DNA of 64,000 bases from assembly GCF_003121895.1 (NCBI RefSeq), contig NZ_QEWW01000001.1, forward strand, positions 124,001 through 188,000, written 5' to 3'. This DNA comes from Ignatzschineria cameli. GTDB lineage: Bacteria; Pseudomonadota; Gammaproteobacteria; Cardiobacteriales; Wohlfahrtiimonadaceae. The notes under the pieces were generated by a model that was not told the DNA's origin, searched no databases, and saw nothing but the letters and a program-made list of their open reading frames with translations. The translations under genes were made by a program, and so were the position numbers. Shown here in pieces: positions 46,178 to 54,221 of the stretch; within the stretch, counting starts at the first letter, position 1, and every line of letters begins with the position of its first letter.

Positions 46178-48643
46178 ATGAGTGAGAAGGCTACCCAGTT
46201 ACAATGTTACCATTGTGAGTTGCCCATTAAGGGCAAGGCACCATTTATGGCAATGATTCAATCTGAAGAGCAACCGATGTGTTGTGCCGGCTGTAAGGCT
46301 GTTGCAGAGATGATCGATCAGACAGGATTGACTCGTTACTATGACTTTCGATCTGAGGCGGCCGAAAGACCGGATACAGCGCCCAATCTTATCCCTGATG
46401 AATTGCGTCAGCAGATGCATTTTTATGATCACCCCGATGTTGCCGTGCAATTTATTACTAAGACAAAAAATAAACAGGGCAAAGATATTTTTGAAGCTTA
46501 TCTCATTATCGATAAAATCACCTGTGCGGCATGTGTTTGGCTACTTGAAAATAGTATTAAACGCATAAAGGGGGTTGAGCGATTTGATATTAACTTAACG
46601 ACCCACCGAGCTCATTTAAGTTTTGATCCATCTGTGGTCAAAATTTCTGAAATATTAATCGAAATTCTTAATTTAGGTTATCAAGGAACGCCCTATGATG
46701 AACAGATAGAGCAGAAGAATTTAAAGAGGGAGTGGCGATCACTCTTGATGGAGTTTGGTATCGCGGCACTCTTTTCTATGCAGGTGATGACAATCTCAGT
46801 TGCCCTCTATTTTGGCCACTATTCGGAAGATATGAGCGCGAGCTCCTATCATCTATTGCGGTGGTTTAGTCTTTTTGCAACTATTCCGTGTGCCACCTAT
46901 TCGAGTCGCAGCTTCTATAAAGCGATGTACCATGACTTAAGAAGTGGTCGCTTAACAATGAATGTAAATATCTCGATTGCCGTTATCGCCGGTACGCTAT
47001 GGAGTGGCTATAATACTTACATGGGGATAGGTGAGACCTACTATGAAGGGGTAACCATGTTTGTTTTCCTTCTTCTTGGGGCGAGGGTATTGGAGACAAG
47101 TGCTCGCCATAAATCTCTATTGATCTCTGATGATATCTTAAAATTGAAGCCCAATTTTGCAGAGAGAATTGCAGAAGATGGCTCCTTAGAGTTAGTTTCA
47201 ACTAATCGACTAAATGTCGGTGATATTCTTTTGATTAAACCGGGAGATAGTATTCCAGTTGATGGTATATTGCTTGATAAGATCGCTATGGTGGATGAGT
47301 CACTTCTTTCAGGCGAGAGTTTGCCACTTGAAAAACATCAAGGTGATCGCCTGATTGGTGGCTCTGTCAATTATGAGCAACCATTGCGTATGGAAGTTTT
47401 AACTGTTGGCGCGGAGACAGTTCTCTCTAAAATGTCTCGTTTAATCGATCGTTCGATGAGTGAAAAACCAAAAATTGCGAAGCTCGCCGATATTATCTCC
47501 ACCTATTTTGTGATTGGCCTTTTACTCTGCTGTGTGGGTACTTTTACTGTCTGGTACTTTTTAGCAGATGCTCCTACTGCATTTGGCGTTACTCTCGCAG
47601 TGCTAGTAGTCTCTTGTCCTTGTGCGCTTGCTTTAGCGACCCCATCCGCTTTAAGCGCGGGTAATCAAGCGATTATTGAAAAAGGCTTGATAGCGACACG
47701 TGCTGGTGCTTTAGAAACGTTAGGGAAAGTTACCGATATTGTTTTTGATAAGACAGGAACTTTGACAGAAGGGCGTTTAACCATCAATGAGACATTGCTC
47801 TATACCGATCAATATAGTGAATTTGAACTAACTAAGATCGCCGCAAGCTTAGAGGCAACCTCTAATCATCCGATCGCTTATGGTTTTAATGAATGGATGC
47901 ATGAGAATGAGGTTGAACTCTATCCTGTAGATCTAATTGAAAACGTTGTAGGTCGTGGGATTAAAGGTGAAGTCAATGGTGTCAACTATAAAATTGGTCG
48001 GCTCGATTGGTTTGATCTTAGTGAGCATGAGGGGAAATTTGATTCCGGTTTATGGATTGGACTGGGAATCGATGATCAACTCTTAGCGGCTTACTCTCTC
48101 TTAGATCAATTGAAAGATGATACTAAAGCGGTTATTGCAGCTTTAAAAGCAAAAGGCTACCGTTTACATATTTTAAGTGGTGATCGACAAACAACGGTGG
48201 ATCTCTTTAATCAGGAGTTGCAGATTGAAGATGCTCGGGGAGATCTTCTTCCAGAGGGTAAATTGGCCTGTGTTGAAGCATTGCAAGCAAAAGGCGCTAT
48301 TGTAGCAATGTTAGGGGATGGAATTAATGATGGGCCTGTTTTGGCTAAGGCGGATGTCTCAATTGCCATAGGTCAGGGGGCACTTTTAGCACAGTCTACA
48401 GCCGATATGATTTTGATGAGCGATCAACATCTCATGCCGCTGGTGGAGGGCGTTAAATTGGCGAAAAGAACTGATAAAATTATTACGCAAAATCTCTTTT
48501 GGGCGTTATTATATAATATCGTTGCTATTCCTTGCGCAATGACAGGATTTGTCTTGCCTTGGATGGCTGCACTCGGAATGAGTTTAAGCTCATTAATAGT
48601 AGTAGGCAATACACTCAGAATTAGGGAGGGCCGAAATCAATGA
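46178..48643 (+). CDS. ccoI: CcoI (FixI/CtpA-type) copper-transporting P-type ATPase
   Basis: An 821-residue P1B ATPase. N-terminal CYHCELP and CCAGC cysteines precede a metal-binding domain (ITCAACVWLLENSIKRI), then the transmembrane CPC motif in SCPCALALATP, the phosphorylation site FDKTGTLTEG and the hinge GDGINDGPVLAKADVSIA. This is the subtype that exports copper to the periplasm for cbb3 oxidase, not for detoxification. Its stop overlaps ccoS by four bases. Confidence 0.94.
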   Translation: MSEKATQLQCYHCELPIKGKAPFMAMIQSEEQPMCCAGCKAVAEMIDQTGLTRYYDFRSEAAERPDTAPNLIPDELRQQMHFYDHPDVAVQFITKTKNKQGKDIFEAYLIIDKITCAACVWLLENSIKRIKGVERFDINLTTHRAHLSFDPSVVKISEILIEILNLGYQGTPYDEQIEQKNLKREWRSLLMEFGIAALFSMQVMTISVALYFGHYSEDMSASSYHLLRWFSLFATIPCATYSSRSFYKAMYHDLRSGRLTMNVNISIAVIAGTLWSGYNTYMGIGETYYEGVTMFVFLLLGARVLETSARHKSLLISDDILKLKPNFAERIAEDGSLELVSTNRLNVGDILLIKPGDSIPVDGILLDKIAMVDESLLSGESLPLEKHQGDRLIGGSVNYEQPLRMEVLTVGAETVLSKMSRLIDRSMSEKPKIAKLADIISTYFVIGLLLCCVGTFTVWYFLADAPTAFGVTLAVLVVSCPCALALATPSALSAGNQAIIEKGLIATRAGALETLGKVTDIVFDKTGTLTEGRLTINETLLYTDQYSEFELTKIAASLEATSNHPIAYGFNEWMHENEVELYPVDLIENVVGRGIKGEVNGVNYKIGRLDWFDLSEHEGKFDSGLWIGLGIDDQLLAAYSLLDQLKDDTKAVIAALKAKGYRLHILSGDRQTTVDLFNQELQIEDARGDLLPEGKLACVEALQAKGAIVAMLGDGINDGPVLAKADVSIAIGQGALLAQSTADMILMSDQHLMPLVEGVKLAKRTDKIITQNLFWALLYNIVAIPCAMTGFVLPWMAALGMSLSSLIVVGNTLRIREGRNQ

Positions 48644-48924
48644 GTCCGCTATTTATATTACTGCCGCTCACTTTAGTAGGAATGGTGGTGGCAGGTTATG
48701 CATTTATTTGGGCTGTTCGCTCAGACCAATTCGATGATATGGAAGGTCCTGCTTACAAGATCCTTTTTGATGAGGATGTTAGACCTCTCGATGAAGAGGA
48801 GAAAAAGGCAGAAGATCATTCTGATGAGCCTTCGAAAAGCGATGAAGATGGCTCAGTAAAGAAAGGCTCGAAAGATGAGGGTTCACTTACGGCAAAAGAA
48901 AGGTTAGAAGATGAAAATAGATGA
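48640..48924 (+). CDS. ccoS: CcoS, cbb3 oxidase maturation protein
   Basis: A 94-residue protein with one N-terminal helix (SPLFILLPLTLVGMVVAGYAFIWAV) and the conserved WAVRSDQFDDMEGPAYKILFDED segment diagnostic of CcoS. The tail (after about residue 50) is highly charged and low-complexity. It overlaps ccoI at its start (ATGA) and extends 14 bases into gatC at its end. Confidence 0.92.
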   Translation: MSPLFILLPLTLVGMVVAGYAFIWAVRSDQFDDMEGPAYKILFDEDVRPLDEEEKKAEDHSDEPSKSDEDGSVKKGSKDEGSLTAKERLEDENR

Positions 48925-49198
48925 TAAGACAGTAGAGTGGTTAGCTTTTTTAGCCCACCTGCAGATTAGTGAGGATAGAATTGACGCGCAAAAATTACGT
49001 CTTGAGAATATGGCGGAAGTGATTCGTGCAATACGAGATGTCGAGACAGAGGGGATTGCCCCGATGACCAATCCCTTTGATGCCACCTTGACTTTGCGAG
49101 CAGATGTCGTGACAGTTAAAAATGAGCGCGATGAGTTGCAAAAGTTAGCTCAAAGTGTTGAAGATGGTCTATATCTTGTTCCTCAAGTCATTGAATAA
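48911..49198 (+). CDS. gatC: Aspartyl/glutamyl-tRNA amidotransferase subunit C
   Basis: A 95-residue subunit of GatCAB, the amidotransferase that converts Glu-tRNA-Gln and/or Asp-tRNA-Asn to the correct aminoacyl-tRNA. The VEWLAFLAHLQISEDRIDAQKLRLENM start and the TNPFDATLTLRADVV segment fit GatC. Its start overlaps the end of ccoS by 14 bases, so its translation is probably coupled to that gene. gatA follows after 12 bases. Confidence 0.95.
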   Translation: MKIDDKTVEWLAFLAHLQISEDRIDAQKLRLENMAEVIRAIRDVETEGIAPMTNPFDATLTLRADVVTVKNERDELQKLAQSVEDGLYLVPQVIE

Positions 49199-49210
49199 AA
49201 GAGTGTTATC

Positions 49211-50662
49211 ATGCATACAAAAACAATTTCAGAACTTCGCCTTCAGTTAGAGAAAGGGGAAGTTTCAGCGACGGAAGTTACACAATATTTTCAAGATAGA
49301 ATTGAAAAATATGATTCGCAGATCAATAGTTTTATTACAACAACTTTTGATCAAGCAAAAGCGGGGGCGGAAAAGGCAGACGCTGCCCTAAAGAACGGGG
49401 AAGGAAAGCTATTAACAGGGATTCCTATTGCACATAAAGACCTAGTCTCTACTAAAGGGATCTTAACTACCGCAGCCTCAAAGATGCTGAGTAATTATAC
49501 GCCCCCTTTTGATGCAACAATTGCAGAGCGATTAGAAGCGCATGGCGCTATCTCATTGGGAAAAGTGAATATGGATGAGTTCGCAATGGGATCAACTGGG
49601 GGAACGAGCTATTATGGTATTACTCATAATCCTTGGAACCTAGATCATGTTGCGGGAGGCTCTTCAAGTGGTTCTGCAGCCGCCGTTGCCGCTGGTTTAG
49701 TCTTAGCCGCAACCGGTTCAGATACGGGTGGTTCTATTCGTCAACCTGCAAGCTTTTGTGGCGTGACTGGCATTAAACCAACATATGGTCGTGTTTCTCG
49801 ATATGGATTAGTTCCCTTTGCTTCCTCTTTAGATCAAGCGGGAGTCTTAGCGAAGAGCGCAGAAGATTGTGCAATTGTCTTAGAGGGAATGGCCGGATTT
49901 GATCAAAAAGATCCTACCTCTATGGAGGTTGAATTACCCCATTTTTCTAAATTATTAGAGATGCCATTAAAAGGCTTAAAAGTTGCTCTTCCGCGTAACT
50001 TCTTTGAAGGAGATATGGATACGGCAACGGCAAAAGCGATCGATGAGACGCTCGATATCTATCGCAAACTAGGTTTAGAGTTTGTAGAAGTTGAGTTGAA
50101 ATATCATGATCTTGTTACGCCGGTCTACTATGTTGTTGCGCCTGCAGAAGCAGCGAGTAATCTTGCGCGCTATGATGGAATCCGTTTCGGTTACCGTGCA
50201 GAAGATGTTCAAAATTTAGAAGAGCTCTATTGCCGTACCCGTTCAGAGGGCTTTGGCAATGAGGTGAAGAGCCGAATCTTGATGGGAACATATGCTAAGA
50301 CTGAGAAGCTCTATAAAGATTTCTATATTAAAGGGCAGCAGATTCGTCGCTTAATTAGTGAGGAGTATCAAGCGCTTCTAAAAGAGGTTGATTTTATTGC
50401 CGGACCGACTGTTGCGGGCCCTGCGTATAGTCAAAATCATCAAGCATCAAGCATTCAAAATTCACTATTTGATACCAATCTCATTGGTGCAAACCTCGCA
50501 GGATTACCTGCATTAAGCCATCCTATGGGTTTTAGTAATGGTCTGCCATTAGGGTTCCAGCTCATTGGGCGTGCATTTGATGAAGCTCGACTATTAGCTG
50601 CAGCACATCAATATCAGAAAAATAGTGAGTGGCACCAAAAACTCCCAGCAAACTTTGCATAG
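49211..50662 (+). CDS. gatA: Glutamyl-tRNA(Gln) amidotransferase subunit A
   Basis: Amidase-signature enzyme of 483 residues that releases ammonia from glutamine. The catalytic triad is visible: Lys in GIPIAHKDL, cis-Ser and Ser in GGSSSGSAAAVAAG. The DTGGSIRQPASFCG segment belongs to the same active site. Second gene of gatCAB. Confidence 0.97.
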   Translation: MHTKTISELRLQLEKGEVSATEVTQYFQDRIEKYDSQINSFITTTFDQAKAGAEKADAALKNGEGKLLTGIPIAHKDLVSTKGILTTAASKMLSNYTPPFDATIAERLEAHGAISLGKVNMDEFAMGSTGGTSYYGITHNPWNLDHVAGGSSSGSAAAVAAGLVLAATGSDTGGSIRQPASFCGVTGIKPTYGRVSRYGLVPFASSLDQAGVLAKSAEDCAIVLEGMAGFDQKDPTSMEVELPHFSKLLEMPLKGLKVALPRNFFEGDMDTATAKAIDETLDIYRKLGLEFVEVELKYHDLVTPVYYVVAPAEAASNLARYDGIRFGYRAEDVQNLEELYCRTRSEGFGNEVKSRILMGTYAKTEKLYKDFYIKGQQIRRLISEEYQALLKEVDFIAGPTVAGPAYSQNHQASSIQNSLFDTNLIGANLAGLPALSHPMGFSNGLPLGFQLIGRAFDEARLLAAAHQYQKNSEWHQKLPANFA

Positions 50663-50740
50663 GAAATCTTTGTTTTATATTAAAGATTGATGGGTGCAAA
50701 GTGGTCAGTTCAGTTTTATAAGTATGATGAGAGGTATTCA

Positions 50741-52165
50741 ATGAGTTGGGAAGTTGTAATTGGACTGGAAGTCCATACTCAGTTAACAACAAAAACAAAA
50801 TTATTTTCTGGTAGTAGCACACTTTATGGACAACCGCCCAACACACAGGCGGGAATCTTTGATATTGCCTTACCAGGAGTTTTGCCATTATTAAATGATG
50901 CCGTGATCGATAAAGCGATTCGTTTAGCGATTGCGACAAACTCCAAAGTTCAGCAGCGAACTATTTTTGAGCGGAAGCACTATTTCTATCCCGATCTTCC
51001 GAAAGGGTATCAGACAAGTCAATTAGATGCGCCAATTGTCTATGATGGTTATCTAATGATCGAGACAGAATCAGGGGAGAAGAAGATCCGCATCAATCGT
51101 GCTCATCTTGAAGAGGATGCGGGAAGTTCACGTCACGGAGAGGTTCCGGGAATGACTGGGATCGATCTTAACCGTGCAGGAACCCCACTTTTAGAGATTG
51201 TTTCTGAGCCTGATTTGAGTTCTGCAGAAGAGGCGATTAGTTATCTCAAACAGCTGCATCAGATCGTCACATGGCTCGATATTAGTGATGGCAATATGCA
51301 GGAAGGTTCTTTTAGATGTGATGCAAACGTCTCGGTAAGAAGAGCGGGTGAGCCATTAGGAACCCGTACAGAGTTGAAAAATATCAACTCTTTCCGTTTT
51401 ATTGAGCAAGCGATCAATTATGAAGTTGCGCGTCAAATTAAGATTTTAGAAGCGGGCGGGACAATTACGCAAGAGACACGTCTCTATGATTCTGATAAGA
51501 ATGAGACACGCTCTATGCGAGCAAAAGAGGAAGCAAATGATTATCGTTACTTCCATGATCCCGATCTTTTACCGATCATTATCTCCGATGAGCGAATTGC
51601 GGCAGTGAAGGATGCATTTCCGTTGATGCCAGAAGCTTTAAAAACGAAGTTAATGAGCGAATATGATCTTTCAGAGTATGATGCATCGATTATTGTGCAA
51701 TCACGCGCTATGGCGGATTATTTTATGACACTTCTTTCATTGAAAGTTGATGCGAAGATGGCTGTTAACTGGTTATTAGGAGATGTATCTGCTTACCTTA
51801 ATGAAAATGGTTTAGAGATTACCCAATTACCTGTTGATGCCAAAGCATTTGCCGGATTATTAGTAAGAATTGAAGATAAGACAATCTCGAATAATATTGC
51901 GAAAAAAGTCTTTACGTTGATGGTTGAGCGCGGAGAGAGTGCGGATGCAGTTATCGAAGCTGAGGGCTTAAAGCAAGTTACCGATAGTAGCGCAATTGAA
52001 GCTTGGGTAGATGAAGTGATCGATAAAAACCCGAAACAGGTGGAGCAATATCGTTCAGGTCAGACAAAAATTTTAGGGTTTTTTGTTGGACAAGTGATGA
52101 AATTGAGCCAAGGAAAAGCTGATCCGGCAATGATCAATGAGTTAATTAAACAGAAATTGAGCTAA
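50741..52165 (+). CDS. gatB: Aspartyl/glutamyl-tRNA amidotransferase subunit B
   Basis: A 474-residue subunit that activates the tRNA-bound Glu or Asp and holds the tRNA. WEVVIGLEVHTQLTT and GMTGIDLNRAGTPLLEIVSEPDL are the family signatures; the C-terminal helical and tail domains follow. ATG 50741 with GAGAGG upstream is chosen over the ATG at 50687, whose extension is not family-like. A stem-loop terminator follows. Confidence 0.97.
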   Translation: MSWEVVIGLEVHTQLTTKTKLFSGSSTLYGQPPNTQAGIFDIALPGVLPLLNDAVIDKAIRLAIATNSKVQQRTIFERKHYFYPDLPKGYQTSQLDAPIVYDGYLMIETESGEKKIRINRAHLEEDAGSSRHGEVPGMTGIDLNRAGTPLLEIVSEPDLSSAEEAISYLKQLHQIVTWLDISDGNMQEGSFRCDANVSVRRAGEPLGTRTELKNINSFRFIEQAINYEVARQIKILEAGGTITQETRLYDSDKNETRSMRAKEEANDYRYFHDPDLLPIIISDERIAAVKDAFPLMPEALKTKLMSEYDLSEYDASIIVQSRAMADYFMTLLSLKVDAKMAVNWLLGDVSAYLNENGLEITQLPVDAKAFAGLLVRIEDKTISNNIAKKVFTLMVERGESADAVIEAEGLKQVTDSSAIEAWVDEVIDKNPKQVEQYRSGQTKILGFFVGQVMKLSQGKADPAMINELIKQKLS

Positions 52166-52229
52166 ATTTTTCAAAAATCTTTCAAATATAATAATATCTT
52201 AACAATATTTTGAGTTTGTTAAGAGAGAA

Positions 52230-52263
52230 AAAGGGCCTAGTAATGAAAATTGCTAGGCCTTTC
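52230..52263 (+). terminator. Terminator after gatB
   Basis: GGCCTAG and CTAGGCC with A and T extensions and a 12-base loop (one bulged G), then TTTCT. Confidence 0.8.
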
Positions 52264-53258
52264 TATTCCGCATTATTTTTATTTTTGCTATATTTTTTAT
52301 ATTGATTTCTGATATTGTATGTAATATCAGAGATAAATAATTATGTTAATAGATGGTTAAATAATGTTGTTTTATGTGAAGGCAACTGTTTGCTATTTAT
52401 TGATCTATTACTGATTACTTATCTGATTACATACACTTATTAATTTCTATCTTAATATCGATACTGTTGATACCATCGAGATCTCATTATTCTCTTTTTA
52501 GGATTCAGATAATAATGGGCCTTTTCACCTGCTTGTATGTAAAGATCGGTTCTTACATTTTAAGCAAGAAGAGGGGTATTGAGAGAGATATTCAATCATC
52601 TCTTGGTGCTATCTTTATCAACTTTAATGATCTTAAGTGATCTTAAATGATTGATAAGATAGGGCTTAGTAGTCACCATTTAAACTATATTGGAATATAA
52701 CTTTAGATGAGACTATGAAAGAGAAGATTGGGTCGCTATCATGAATGATATTGCAGTATTATAATATATGATATGAAATATTGATCAATCGATATTGATG
52801 ACATTATTGACGATAATAATGTCGACATAAAATAGAGTTTTTGATTATTGTGCTGATTATAACTTAATAGGGTTTGAGCTCTATTCTAATCATTGAGCTA
52901 ATTGCTTCAATTTTAAGTAGTAGCGATCAATTTTTGGAATATTCAATATTATCTGAAAAGGGTATTACACCTTAATAAGCCATTTCGACACGCTCTGAAG
53001 ATCGCTCTGAAAATAATTAAGGGTCAATTGATCTATTATTAGATAGATTAATAGGTGAATAACAGAATAAGTGAATAAGAGATAGTAATTATTTAATAAG
53101 TATCTATTTTGTAGTTTATATCTCTCTTAGATGTGGATTTATTTTTAATTAAACGTTTTTCCATATGTTGCAGGATAATGTGACATAGAGGAGCAGATGT
53201 GCTTAAAAAGTAGCTACTTTGAAGAGAGAAAGTGACGTTTAAAATAAGGGGGTAAAGA
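52264..53258. other. One-kilobase AT-rich gap before the DeoR-type regulator
   Basis: No gene was found in any frame. The sequence is very AT-rich and contains short repeats such as GTGATCTTAA. It may include the regulator's promoter; no tRNA or structured RNA was recognised. Confidence 0.5.
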
Positions 53259-54038
53259 ATGATTCCTGTCGAAAGACATGAGGCAATTTTGGCACTTGTT
53301 GCTGAAAAAGGAATAGCAACTATTAATGAGTTGATAGAACTTTTAGGCGTATCACATATGACGATACGCCGAGATCTTCAGAAGTTAGAGAGTCAAGGAA
53401 AAGTGGTCACTGTCTCTGGGGGCGTTAAAGCTGCGGAGAAATTGTCGACACAACTAACACATAAAGTAAAAGAGTCCTTAAACGAAGAGGGGCAACGAAA
53501 GATTGCACTACTTGCTGCAGCAAGAATTCCTATCAATAGTTGTATCTTTTTAGATTCAGGGTTAACTACTTTAGCCATAGCAAGAGAGATCAAAGGGCGT
53601 GATGATTTAACAATTATTACAAATGATTTTATCATCATGTTTTATCTTATTGAGAATGGGAAAGGGAAGTTGATTCATACAGGCGGAACGGTCTGTCCAG
53701 ATTCTCACTGTAGTGTAGGTGAGGGGGCGGCACAGGGGATTAGAAATTATCTAATCGATATTGCTTTTGTCTCTACAACCTCTTGGAATGAGCGCGGTTT
53801 ATCAGCAACTTCTGAGGATAAAGTTCCTATTAAAAAGGCGCTTCCCGATGTTGCTAAGAAGCTGGTGCTTGTTGCTGATAGTACACAATATGGCAAAGTT
53901 AATACCTACTTCTCGTTGCCATTAAAACATTTTGATGAGGTGATTACAGATCAGCCACTTCCCGATGATATTACCGAGATTTTACAAAATCATAAAATCA
54001 ATCTGATTACAGATGGTATGGGAGCAGGGGCATATTAA
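53259..54038 (+). CDS. DeoR/GlpR-family transcriptional regulator
   Basis: A 259-residue regulator. The N-terminal winged helix (VERHEAILALVAEKGIATINELIELLGVSHMTIRRDLQKLESQGKV, about 4-48) is the classical DeoR type; the C-terminal domain resembles the phosphosugar-sensing part (IFLDSGLTTLAIAREI, ADSTQYGK). An AGGGGG ribosome binding site precedes it. No sugar transport or catabolic gene is adjacent, so the effector and targets are unknown. Confidence 0.9.
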   Translation: MIPVERHEAILALVAEKGIATINELIELLGVSHMTIRRDLQKLESQGKVVTVSGGVKAAEKLSTQLTHKVKESLNEEGQRKIALLAAARIPINSCIFLDSGLTTLAIAREIKGRDDLTIITNDFIIMFYLIENGKGKLIHTGGTVCPDSHCSVGEGAAQGIRNYLIDIAFVSTTSWNERGLSATSEDKVPIKKALPDVAKKLVLVADSTQYGKVNTYFSLPLKHFDEVITDQPLPDDITEILQNHKINLITDGMGAGAY

Positions 54039-54221
54039 TTTAGCAGGTTAATCTGTAAGTCTATTAATGACTTACAGATAGCGTGGTAGATAATAGTGCA
54101 TTATATGATGCGTTATTGCTATATGAGTTAAGAGAGTATTAATCAAGAGAGATGGATGTTAGTTGATATCAGTACTATCAGTGATCTCAGTACGTAATCT
54201 CAGTACGTAATCTCAGTACTA

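Noticed and set aside
52540-52600. Hairpin CTTGTATGTAA/TTACAT..CAAG as a structured RNA
   Set aside because: The arms need large asymmetric internal loops, and there is no promoter or terminator around it.
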